Below, piece after piece: positions 30,648-39,603 of a DNA stretch of 64,000 nucleotides. The notes under the pieces were generated by a model. It was not told the DNA's origin. It ran no database searches and was given only the letters and a program-made list of their open reading frames with translations. This stretch comes from an uncultured Chlorobiaceae bacterium. GTDB taxonomy: Bacteria; Bacteroidota; Chlorobiia; Chlorobiales; Chlorobiaceae. Position numbers and translations under genes: made by a program. Numbering within the stretch: position 1 is the first letter of the stretch; each line of letters begins with the position of its first letter. Where the stretch lies: contig CAIRXW010000023.1 in the NCBI GenBank assembly GCA_903882665.1, positions 207,596 to 271,595 on the forward strand. The letters run 5' to 3'.

Positions 30648-32768
30648 TCAGGGCCGAAAGTCCTCAATCTTGGAGTTTTTGCGTACAGCATCAAGGTATT
30701 CGCCAATGAAGAGTTGCTGCTGCTGCTGTGCTGCCCGGATCAGTTGCGGGGCCGCCTTTGTTTTTTCGGCCTGCAAGTCAAACCCTGCGGGAAGAATTTT
30801 TTTCGCCAAAAGCACCAGAGCGTAGCCGTCGTTGGTTTTTACCGGAGCAGAAAGTTTTGCAGGAGCAAGACCAGAGATGGCTTCCACAAGAGGCTGGTCA
30901 ACGCCGTAGCCGGGAATAAGGCCGTCACTCCACCGGATACTGTCGGCAACCACAACCTTGAGCCCCGCATTGGATGCCGCGATCTGTTCAAGGGTCACTC
31001 CGGGCCTCTTTGCCATGGTTGCGAGTTTTTTCTCCACAGCCGCGCCTTTTTTCTCCTGCACCAGTTCAGCTCGGATCCGGGCTTTCAGCTCCTGGTCAAG
31101 AGGACGGTACCCGCTGTCATTCTTGCCGGTCAGACGCATCACAAAAAAGCCTTTTTCGGTTTCAAGAACATCCGACAGGTCACCCTCTGCCGCCTTGAAT
31201 GCAAATGCCGCCACCTTCTCACTGTAGCCAATCAGCGGTATCGGCATACGTTTGACAAACTCTCCGGTAGGGATAATCGGCAGCTTAGAGGCGGCAGCGC
31301 TTTTGTTGAAACCACTCTCTTTGGCGCTTATCTGAAATGCCATGGCAAGTCGCCGTCCGCTGTCAACCGTTTCCGTAGAAGGTCTGATGTTCCGGACAAT
31401 CTCGGAGCCTACTACCGCACGATTGTCGGAGCCGGTCACTTTGATAATGTGAAGGCCAAACCGGGTCTGAATTGGCCCGACAATCGATCCCGGACGTGCA
31501 GTGAAAACCGCTGCGGCAAATTCAGGCACCACGCGCTCTTTGGTGAACCAGCCGATATCGCCGCCATTTGCGGCACTGCCGGAATCAGCGGAATATTTTT
31601 TTGCAAGCAGTTCAAACGGCACGCCTGCCTGAAGCTGTTTGAAAATATACACGGCGAGTTCACGCACTCTCTGGACATCTTCCCTGCTTGCAGGATTGAC
31701 ACGCAAGAGAATATGCGATACTCTGGCTACAGGCCCGGCGGAGGCACTCACCTGCTTGATTTTGATGAGACGGTATTCACCCTGATCGGCTATCGGACCG
31801 ACTATTTTGCCTGGTGTTACATTCGATGGTGCGAAAAAAGCATCACCTGCGGCCACAGAAAAATCGGCACGCGTGTAGGCTTTGTTGATCGCGGTCGGAC
31901 GATCGCTCTGTACTTTAACAAACTCGCTGTCACTCGCCGTCGTTGAAAACTCTGCACGCATCGCTTCAAGTTCGGTTCGGGCACCAAGACTGTCTTTTGA
32001 TGAGGGAATCAGGGGAAAGAAAACAAAATCAGCTTTTCTTGACGGCTTGTCCTGTTTAAGGAGCTCTTTATGCTCATCATAATAGGTTTTGATCTCCTCT
32101 TCCTTTACCGGAAAGTTGCTGTCAGTGCCGGCAAAACTTAAGGGAAAGGGAATAAACGAGGCGGAAAAACGGGTGAACACCCTCGAAACCAGATCGCCAA
32201 GATCCCGGTCTGTTACATGATTGAGGGTCAACAATGCCCTGAGCAGTTTGCTCTCCTTGAGTTCGAGGCGAACATACTTTTCAAGCTGCAACCATACCTC
32301 TTTTTCGCGAGGATCACGACGAAGGTTCTCCAGTTTGGTGCGGTCTATGGCTCCGGTTGCCGGATTTGTAAAATATTGCTGAATCACCCTTGGCGGAGTC
32401 TGACTGTTGAGTGCCTCAACCACCTCCTGATCCTGGAGGGTAATACCGAATTTCTCAAACTGCTGATCGAGCATGCTCTGCTTGACCAGGGTAGCCCACG
32501 CCTGATCCTGAATCCCGAGTTCAACTTCCGGCGTCACTTCGGCTCCCGGACTCCTCCTTCGGAAATCTTCAGTCATCGCCTTGCACATCTCATCATACTG
32601 GCTTGAAGAGATAACCTTTCCGTTGACCTTACCCACCTGATTCTCTTTTTTACCGCTGGATCCGGTAAACTGCATCCCCCATTCAAAGACGATCAGCGCA
32701 AGAAACGCTGCAAGGAGCGTGTAGAGTATAATATGCGTCTTATCTCGCAAGCTGGACATTACAGCCAT
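30648..32768 (-). CDS. PpiD/SurA-like peptidylprolyl isomerase with parvulin domain
   Basis: ORF 706 aa; N-terminal TM (IILYTLLAAFLALIVFEWGMQF), parvulin segment VSHILLRVNPAS...KYSADSGSAANGGDIGWFTKERVVPEFAAAVF. Confidence 0.9.
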   Translation of the reverse strand: MAVMSSLRDKTHIILYTLLAAFLALIVFEWGMQFTGSSGKKENQVGKVNGKVISSSQYDEMCKAMTEDFRRRSPGAEVTPEVELGIQDQAWATLVKQSMLDQQFEKFGITLQDQEVVEALNSQTPPRVIQQYFTNPATGAIDRTKLENLRRDPREKEVWLQLEKYVRLELKESKLLRALLTLNHVTDRDLGDLVSRVFTRFSASFIPFPLSFAGTDSNFPVKEEEIKTYYDEHKELLKQDKPSRKADFVFFPLIPSSKDSLGARTELEAMRAEFSTTASDSEFVKVQSDRPTAINKAYTRADFSVAAGDAFFAPSNVTPGKIVGPIADQGEYRLIKIKQVSASAGPVARVSHILLRVNPASREDVQRVRELAVYIFKQLQAGVPFELLAKKYSADSGSAANGGDIGWFTKERVVPEFAAAVFTARPGSIVGPIQTRFGLHIIKVTGSDNRAVVGSEIVRNIRPSTETVDSGRRLAMAFQISAKESGFNKSAAASKLPIIPTGEFVKRMPIPLIGYSEKVAAFAFKAAEGDLSDVLETEKGFFVMRLTGKNDSGYRPLDQELKARIRAELVQEKKGAAVEKKLATMAKRPGVTLEQIAASNAGLKVVVADSIRWSDGLIPGYGVDQPLVEAISGLAPAKLSAPVKTNDGYALVLLAKKILPAGFDLQAEKTKAAPQLIRAAQQQQQLFIGEYLDAVRKNSKIEDFRP

Positions 32769-32790
32769 AAATCATCCCTTCATTATGTTG

Positions 32791-33453
32791 TTAAAAAACC
32801 GTTTCATCCCAACCTTCCCTGCCGACCAGCGGCACAAAGGTAAAATGTTCAAAAAGCTCTCGTTTGAAATCCTTTCCTTCTCTCTGGATAACCGTCATCT
32901 GCTGTGCAGAACTCCCGCCAATGGGAATAACCATAGCGCCATTTTCAGCAAGCTGCCGTAACAGTGACTCCGGCTCCCTCGGAGCTCCTGCCGTAACCAA
33001 AATCCCGTCAAAAGGGGCATCATCCATCCATCCAAGCGTTCCGTCTCCAAAACGGCAGGCTACACCAAAACCAAGCCTCGTCAATAGTTTTTTGGCTTTC
33101 TCATGCAATGCAAAAATCCGTTCCACACTAAAAACCGAATAGCCGAGTGCAGCAAGAATTGCCGCCTGATAGCCTGATCCTGTACCGATTTCGAGCACCT
33201 TTCCCGAAGAGCAACGCTCAACGAGCAGGGTTGTCATAAGAGCAACGGTATAGGGCTGGGAGATGGTCTGGCCGAACCCTATGGGATAAGCTCCGTCGTT
33301 ATAGGCACAATCCATGGCTTCACCCTCAAAAAAGAGGTGGCGCGGAACCTCAAGAAAAGCATCAAGCACCCGACGGTTGGTGATACCATAACGTTCCAGC
33401 GTTTCAACCATCTCCCTGCGCCGGAGAGTGTTAATTTTTTCTGCCTCTTCCAT
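32791..33453 (-). CDS. pcm: Protein-L-isoaspartate O-methyltransferase
   Basis: ORF 220 aa; FGQTISQPYTVALMT, VLEIGTGSGYQAAILAAL, DGILVTAGAPREP. Confidence 0.94.
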   Translation of the reverse strand: MEEAEKINTLRRREMVETLERYGITNRRVLDAFLEVPRHLFFEGEAMDCAYNDGAYPIGFGQTISQPYTVALMTTLLVERCSSGKVLEIGTGSGYQAAILAALGYSVFSVERIFALHEKAKKLLTRLGFGVACRFGDGTLGWMDDAPFDGILVTAGAPREPESLLRQLAENGAMVIPIGGSSAQQMTVIQREGKDFKRELFEHFTFVPLVGREGWDETVF

Positions 33454-33740
33454 GACACCAAAAGAAAACCCTTTGAGCCCCTCTTGCCATTCAGCCCTGC
33501 GGGCTCTCTTTGCCCGCCCGGGGAATGGCTAATATTGCATCAAAAACAACAAAAAACAATCTCCTGCTGGCAGTTTACCATTTTTGGCAATAAATACCAC
33601 GCAAGCTCCCCTTTCCTCCTGATCCATCGTTCAAGCTTCCCCGGCTGCAGTCGGCCATGGAGATCCCTTCTGGAACTGCTCCGGCAACCTCTGAGTGGTA
33701 TCGAGTATGGCGAGAAAGAGGTTCCTGTTACCAATGACCA

Positions 33741-34619
33741 TTATTCCAAATCAGTATACGCTCCAAAATCTGCCCTGTGACCAATTCCATTCATGAAATG
33801 ATCAAAAAACAACCAATATCTTGGGGGATTGTAGAGATGCTCAGGGGATGAATTTTCTTCAAATTTATTTTGAGCCAAATCTCTGCGAACAAAAAAAGCA
33901 TTGGATCCCGTTATATTTGTGGCAACAAGCACATAACCTTTACTTACGGCAACATCATTGATTGCAACCAGGCTTGATCCCATGTAGTCACCACCACGCC
34001 ATATATTTGTCGGATTGTAAACAGGTTTTTTTGACAACGGGGGCGGGAATTTTGCATTGTATTCAATACAAATTACTTTCGGTGAAATTTCCAGCGACTC
34101 CAGCAAATAGATATCGTTACCGTCAATATCTATGGAGAGGAAATCCAGATTATCGCTCTCTATACCCAGTGGCTGCAAAGTCTGTTTCAATGCGTCATTA
34201 ATATTCTCTTTCGTAACAAAACCTATTCCCAATACAAGGCGTCTCTGTTTTGCCTGGAAAAGAGAGGCAAATTTATTTTCTATCAGACTCTTTTGGCGCT
34301 CATTTCCCTCAATCCAGCCACCACGCCACCCATTATGAATCAAGTAGAGCGTGTTACACTCCAGACCGTTCTCAACACCTATTTCACAAAAAGATCCATT
34401 GACCATTCCAAGACGCCGAAATATCTCGCATAATATTCCATCTTCATCGTTTTGACTGTAAACCTTGAAGCCATATTGTTCAAGGCGATTTGGCCGGCTT
34501 CGCAATGGTTCCAGAATTCTCTCAATCTCAGTACGAGCCAGATATCCGGAATTTCGTTTCAACTGAAAAACCAGGTTAGCTGTTGCATTTTGAAGTTCTT
34601 TTTCAAGAGTTGGTTCCAT
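33741..34619 (-). CDS. Methyltransferase-like (FkbM-like fold) hypothetical protein
   Basis: ORF 292 aa; SQNDEDGILCEIFRRLG, GSFCEIGVENGLECNTLYLIHNGWRGGWIEGN, LDFLSIDIDGNDIYLLESL. Confidence 0.6.
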   Translation of the reverse strand: MEPTLEKELQNATANLVFQLKRNSGYLARTEIERILEPLRSRPNRLEQYGFKVYSQNDEDGILCEIFRRLGMVNGSFCEIGVENGLECNTLYLIHNGWRGGWIEGNERQKSLIENKFASLFQAKQRRLVLGIGFVTKENINDALKQTLQPLGIESDNLDFLSIDIDGNDIYLLESLEISPKVICIEYNAKFPPPLSKKPVYNPTNIWRGGDYMGSSLVAINDVAVSKGYVLVATNITGSNAFFVRRDLAQNKFEENSSPEHLYNPPRYWLFFDHFMNGIGHRADFGAYTDLE

Positions 34620-34719
34620 ATTTGTTTTTTATTTTAGCATTGCGATATACAGCTTCAGATGTCCAGTGCGATCAGTACAATTCATGCCGTCAGGATATTT
34701 TTGCTCAATCGAGATTATT

Positions 34720-35676
34720 TCAAGACTTCTGCTCCCGTCCAAGAAGTGCCTGGACGAACTCGGCACGGTCGAAAAGCTGAAGGTCGTCAATTTTCTCTCC
34801 GACACCGATATATTTGACCGGCAGCTTCAGTTCACGTGAAATGGAGAGCACAATACCGCCTTTGGAGGTACCGTCAAGTTTGGTAACCACCAGACCGGTA
34901 ACGTGGACAAACTTCGTAAATTCCCTTGCCTGTTGCACGGCATTCTGCCCGGTGGTGCCGTCAAGAACCAGCAACACCTCATGCGGTGCTTCGGGAATCC
35001 TCTTTTTTGCCACACGCATGATTTTGGCCAGCTCTTCCATCAGGTGGCTTTTGTTATGCAACCGCCCTGCGGTATCAACGAGCACAACGTCAGCATTTCT
35101 TGATACCGCCGCACTGACGGCATCGTAGACCACCGAAGCAGGATCGGAGCCCTGTGCCTGACCGATCATGGGAACGCCTGCCCTGTCTGCCCATATCTGG
35201 AGCTGTTCATACGCTGCTGCCCTGAAGGTATCTGCCGCCGCTATAATCACTTTTTTGCCCGCTTTATCGTAATTATGGGCCAGCTTGGCAACACTGGTGG
35301 TTTTGCCGGCACCATTTACCCCGACAATTAAGATGACGTAAGGTTTTGCCGGAAGAGGTGCATCAAAATCAAGCGGATGCTCCTCTCCGGTTACCTCAAG
35401 CATGAGCTGAATCTCCTCCATCAGCATTTTGTTCAGCTCATCTTCCGAGTGGTAGGTCTCACTTTTTGCCCGTTCGGTGATCGCATCAACAATCCCGAGC
35501 GTGGTCTCCACACCAACATCGGCGGCAACCAGAATGGTTTCGAGCTCTTCAAGGAACTCTTCGTCTATCTCCGTTTTCCCTTTTGTGATGATGGCAAGTT
35601 TTTCCCGAAGCGTGTCGCGGGTTTTTTCGAGCCCTTCCTTCAGCCTTGATATTTTGAATTTGTCAAAAAAACCCAT
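34720..35676 (-). CDS. ftsY: Signal recognition particle receptor FtsY
   Basis: ILIVGVNGAGKTTSVAKLA, DTFRAAAYEQLQIWADR, DVVLVDTAGRLHNKSHLMEEL, VTKLDGTSKGG. Start at MGFFDKFKI (35676) preferred over 35763. Confidence 0.95.
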   Translation of the reverse strand: MGFFDKFKISRLKEGLEKTRDTLREKLAIITKGKTEIDEEFLEELETILVAADVGVETTLGIVDAITERAKSETYHSEDELNKMLMEEIQLMLEVTGEEHPLDFDAPLPAKPYVILIVGVNGAGKTTSVAKLAHNYDKAGKKVIIAAADTFRAAAYEQLQIWADRAGVPMIGQAQGSDPASVVYDAVSAAVSRNADVVLVDTAGRLHNKSHLMEELAKIMRVAKKRIPEAPHEVLLVLDGTTGQNAVQQAREFTKFVHVTGLVVTKLDGTSKGGIVLSISRELKLPVKYIGVGEKIDDLQLFDRAEFVQALLGREQKS

Positions 35677-35935
35677 AAAAAGCAGATATTGTCTTTCTGT
35701 TATTGAGAGTGAAACCCTTGCTGCGCAGCGGCGGGAATAGTGTGTGCCATGCCCCAACCCCAAGCGAAATTTAATTTACGTAAGTTCATACGCACCCCTT
35801 ATTTCACTGGTACTTCAGAACTTTTTGTTACAAATCTGTTGCAAAACAATGGAAATTGATTCTCATCAAACATGGAAAACGTAACTGATCGACTAAAATT
35901 TAAATCAGTTTACAACGTATAGTAATATATCAATT

Positions 35936-36195
35936 TTGAATCACCCTTTAAGCATCCAATTAACTGCCCCCACCCTAAAGTTCCCCCTCAACCAACAAAA
36001 ACTCAAACCACTCCACCACCGCCACGTAAAACTCTACCCCGACCTCGGAGCCTGCGAAAAATGGCAAACCATAGCTGCCAGCCTGCCCAACGTCACCGTA
36101 TCCACCATCCTCGAAAAACGAGCCAACTCAGTCGACCGAACCCAGTGCCTCCGACCTCGCCGACCACTTCTTCGACGTACACTATCCGCCATTTT
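35936..36195 (+). pseudogene. Possible decayed gene fragment
   Basis: ORF with protein-like stretch LYPDLGACEKWQTIAASLPNVTVSTILEKRANSVDRTQ, then apparent change of frame to ASDLADHFFDVHYPPF*; no recognised family. Confidence 0.25.
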
Positions 36196-36436
36196 GAACA
36201 AAAAAACCGGTAATTCTTTTGCAGAACCTTTCTTTTTGTCCTGTTTCAGTAATATCTTGACAAGGATACAAACTGGAGCTTCTTGTCCGACTTGTTGAAG
36301 GGTGAAGCAGAGTTTCAGCCATCAGATATCTGCGTTATTACACAGAAAAGAGATGTCAGCTTTTTCAGAATTCGGCGGATCGGTCTTGAAAATGTTAGGG
36401 CTGAAAAGAATAAAACAATCGAACTGAAGGAACACG

Positions 36437-36928
36437 ATGATACTCACAATAGTCATTGGAGTGGCACTTCTAATAATAATTGGCATCGGCACGGGATGCC
36501 TTAGCTATCAAATAGGTTGCGCGGGTTGGTGGGGTCCGTATCTTCAAAATTTATCCGCCGAACTGATCGGAATTGCATTGGGTATATTGAGTGCCTTTTT
36601 CATAGCGAAGATATTGGCCGGACAAGCACTGAAATCAGTGGCTCCAAGTATACTGAAACTAATAAAGACTCTTCGGGAGAAGGGCAAGATTGATGGTGAA
36701 ATCGCTCGCGCATTGGTCGTCACCGCAGTGACGATCTTGAGAGAAGCAAACGTTATCGACATGCGTACAAAATTGAGTGAAACTTCTAAAGAAACTATTT
36801 GCCCCGTATGTGGTCTAGACGTGAAAGCGGGGCCATGCATGCATTGTCATCTTCCAGAAGCGCTATGGGATTTCAGTTCAGGTCGCCCTAACAATACGAA
36901 GCATATTGATTCGGCATCCAATGGATAA
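36437..36928 (+). CDS. Small two-TM protein with C-terminal zinc-ribbon-like motif
   Basis: ORF 163 aa; hydrophobic ILTIVIGVALLIIIGIGTGCL and ELIGIALGILSAFFIAKIL; C-terminal ICPVCGLDVKAGPCMHCHLP. Confidence 0.55.
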   Translation: MILTIVIGVALLIIIGIGTGCLSYQIGCAGWWGPYLQNLSAELIGIALGILSAFFIAKILAGQALKSVAPSILKLIKTLREKGKIDGEIARALVVTAVTILREANVIDMRTKLSETSKETICPVCGLDVKAGPCMHCHLPEALWDFSSGRPNNTKHIDSASNG

Positions 36929-37162
36929 AGTTATGTACAAGTGTCAGTGCTGGCCGCGCCGGTGTTTGCTACTTTAGGTGTATATCAGCAAGCACAGCAC
37001 AATTTTTTGCAAAATATATTTGATGACAGTCGGGCCTATACGACTGGATGGGCTCTGTAAAGATGATTTTGTCAGGGGTATCTGTAAGTTATTCAAAAAC
37101 AAGTCATTAATGATAGTGTTTAATGAAGATTTTAGCTCTTATGAATTTTACAGATAATTATA

Positions 37163-38486
37163 CACTGGTGTCCGGTTGTTGAAAAAATTAACACTGTTTA
37201 TCGCCTAATAATAAAACAAGTTATGATACGTTTTTGGTCGTCACCGACTTGAAAAAAACTTGTTATTTTTATCATTCCATAATTTTTAGAAAAGGGATGA
37301 TAAATGTATACAGGAAAAACCATTTTTGCTCAACTCCAGGAACATTTGCCTATTCATCAATTTAGAGTTTGTGTCAAACGTTACGGAGGTAATCATAAGG
37401 TACAATCGTTTACCTGCCTGGATCAATATCTCTGTTTATTTTTTGCTCAATTAACCTATCGAGAAAGTCTTCGAGATATTACAACCTGTTTACTTGGTAT
37501 GCAAAACAAACTCTATCATATGGGCATACGAGGTACAATAGCTCGAAGTACATTAGCAGATGCAAATGAAAAACGAGATTGGAGAATTTACCAGGATTTT
37601 GCTCAAATCCTAATTCATCATGCAAGAGAACTATATTGTAAAGATTCATTCGGAGTGACACTTGAAGAAACTGTTTATGCTTTAGATTCGACAACGATTG
37701 ATTTGTGTCTTTCCTTGTTTCCTTGGGCAAAGTTTCGGACACACAAAGGAGCTGTTAAAATGCACACATTATTAGACTTACGAGGCAGTATTCCTTCTTT
37801 TATAGCTATTACTGATGGTAAGGTTCACGATGTAAATATTCTCGATATGCTAATTATTGAACCGGGTTCTTTCTACATTATGGATCGTGGTTATATTGAC
37901 TTTGAGCGATTATTTCATATTAATCAATCTCAAGGATTCTTTGTCACAAGAGGTAAATCAAATTTATGTTTTAGACGACAGTACTCTCACCCCATCGATG
38001 AATCTACCAATGTTCGATGTGACCAAACCATAAAGCTTACAAGTGTTAAATCAGCAAAAGAATATCCGGATAAGATGAGAAGAATCAAGTATGCTGATCC
38101 CGAAACTGGTAAACTGTATGTGTTTTTAACAAATAATTTTACTCTTCCTGCTCAGGCCATTGCACAACTTTATAAAAGCAGGTGGAAGATTGAGCTTTTC
38201 TTTAAATGGATTAAACAACATTTGCGAATCAAGGCATTTTATGGTACTTCAGAAAACGCTGTTAAAACACAAATTTGGACAGCAATCTCAGTATATGTGC
38301 TTATTGCATTAATAAAAAAACGCATGAATTTAGATATATCTCTCTACACGTTTCTACAAATTTTGAGTGTCAGTGTTTTTGAGAAAGTCGATATAAATCA
38401 ATTAGTTACAAATTCTGCTGGCACGATTGAGAATACCTATACCTCTAACCAGTTAGATTTATTCAACTTATAGCCGGACAGTAGTG
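37163..38486 (+). mobile_element. IS4-family insertion sequence
   Basis: Single transposase ORF bracketed by imperfect inverted ends: left CACTGGTGTCCGG (37163..37175), right CCGGACAGTAGTG (38474..38486); AT-rich versus surroundings; no clear target duplication. Confidence 0.8.
37304..38473 (+). CDS. IS4-family transposase (DUF4372-type N-terminus)
   Basis: ORF 389 aa; TVYALDSTTIDLCLSLFPWAKFR (first D), FYIMDRGYIDFERLF, YKSRWKIELFFKWIKQHLRIKAFYGTSENAVKTQIWTA (YREK-like). Confidence 0.92.
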   Translation: MYTGKTIFAQLQEHLPIHQFRVCVKRYGGNHKVQSFTCLDQYLCLFFAQLTYRESLRDITTCLLGMQNKLYHMGIRGTIARSTLADANEKRDWRIYQDFAQILIHHARELYCKDSFGVTLEETVYALDSTTIDLCLSLFPWAKFRTHKGAVKMHTLLDLRGSIPSFIAITDGKVHDVNILDMLIIEPGSFYIMDRGYIDFERLFHINQSQGFFVTRGKSNLCFRRQYSHPIDESTNVRCDQTIKLTSVKSAKEYPDKMRRIKYADPETGKLYVFLTNNFTLPAQAIAQLYKSRWKIELFFKWIKQHLRIKAFYGTSENAVKTQIWTAISVYVLIALIKKRMNLDISLYTFLQILSVSVFEKVDINQLVTNSAGTIENTYTSNQLDLFNL

Positions 38487-38592
38487 GAGATCTATATCAA
38501 AATCACTATGGGTGCTCCCGGCACAAGTGTCATCTGTATTTCATTTCATATTGCTGAACATAAAATCTCGTATCCATTTAAAAGTTAAAACG

Positions 38593-39600
38593 ATGAGAAG
38601 CCCGATAACAGGCAGGGAAATGACCCTGAAACGGGAACAGCGGATCATGGGATTCCGTAAAAATAACTATCCGGTTCAATACCACTATTACTACTGCAAC
38701 GATAGTAAGCAGCAGTTCACCAGCACTGAGCTTGATGAGATTAACCTGATTCAGGTGTACAATCAGTACCGGGATGAGCATAACCTCCCTTTTCCGGAAG
38801 AGATAAGCGCAATAAGGGCGTCCTACGAATTGTCAGCAGCCAAAATTGCGGAAATACTCGGGTTAGGAACAAACACCTACCGAAACTATGAGCAGGGTGA
38901 GGTTCCCAGTGAATCGAATGCCCGACTGATACAGGTTGCTCAAGAGCCGGAGGAGTTTAAGAAAATTGTACACCTGAGTGGCGCTTTGCAGGGAAAACAA
39001 CAGGAAAAACTGACTGCGAGGATTGAACACCTGATAGAAAGTCGTAAAAAAACAAGTTGTGTTGATCTTGAAGAGTATTTTCTTGGTTCAAAACTGCCCG
39101 ATGAATATTCCGGTTACAGAAGACCCTGCCTCGGAAAACTCTGCGAAATGGTTCTCTTTTTTGCGGAACAACTTAAACCATGGAAGACCAAGCTGAACAA
39201 ACTGCTCTTCTATGCTGATTTCCTGCACTTTAAAACAACCGGATATTCGATCAGTGGCACCCGTTATTGTGCAATTTCCATGGGCCCGGTACCGGATAAT
39301 TTTAACAGCATATTTGAGTGGATTGAAAAACAGGGTGATGTCACTGTTGAAGAAAAGGAATTTCACAATGGCGGAACAGGTGAACAATTTTTTCCTGGAA
39401 ATGGTCGTACATTCAATGCCAAAATGTTTTCAGCGGAAGAGCTGCATACGTTAACAATAGTAGCCGAAACTTTTTCCCGTATCAGTACCAGAGAAATTAT
39501 CAGGATCAGCCATGAAGAAAAAGCATGGATTGAAAATGTTCACGCAAAGAGCCAGATGATCAGCTACCTCAAGTACGGGTTTGACTTGAAAGCCGTTTAA
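38593..39600 (+). CDS. SocA/Panacea-domain (DUF4065) antitoxin-like protein with HTH
   Basis: HTH SAAKIAEILGLGTNTYRNYEQGEVPS; C-terminal LGKLCEMVLFFAEQLKPWKTKLNKLLFYADFLHFKTTGYSISGTRYCAISMGPVPDNF. Start at MRSPITGREM (38593) preferred over 38512. Confidence 0.82.
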   Translation: MRSPITGREMTLKREQRIMGFRKNNYPVQYHYYYCNDSKQQFTSTELDEINLIQVYNQYRDEHNLPFPEEISAIRASYELSAAKIAEILGLGTNTYRNYEQGEVPSESNARLIQVAQEPEEFKKIVHLSGALQGKQQEKLTARIEHLIESRKKTSCVDLEEYFLGSKLPDEYSGYRRPCLGKLCEMVLFFAEQLKPWKTKLNKLLFYADFLHFKTTGYSISGTRYCAISMGPVPDNFNSIFEWIEKQGDVTVEEKEFHNGGTGEQFFPGNGRTFNAKMFSAEELHTLTIVAETFSRISTREIIRISHEEKAWIENVHAKSQMISYLKYGFDLKAV

Positions 39601-39603
39601 GCA

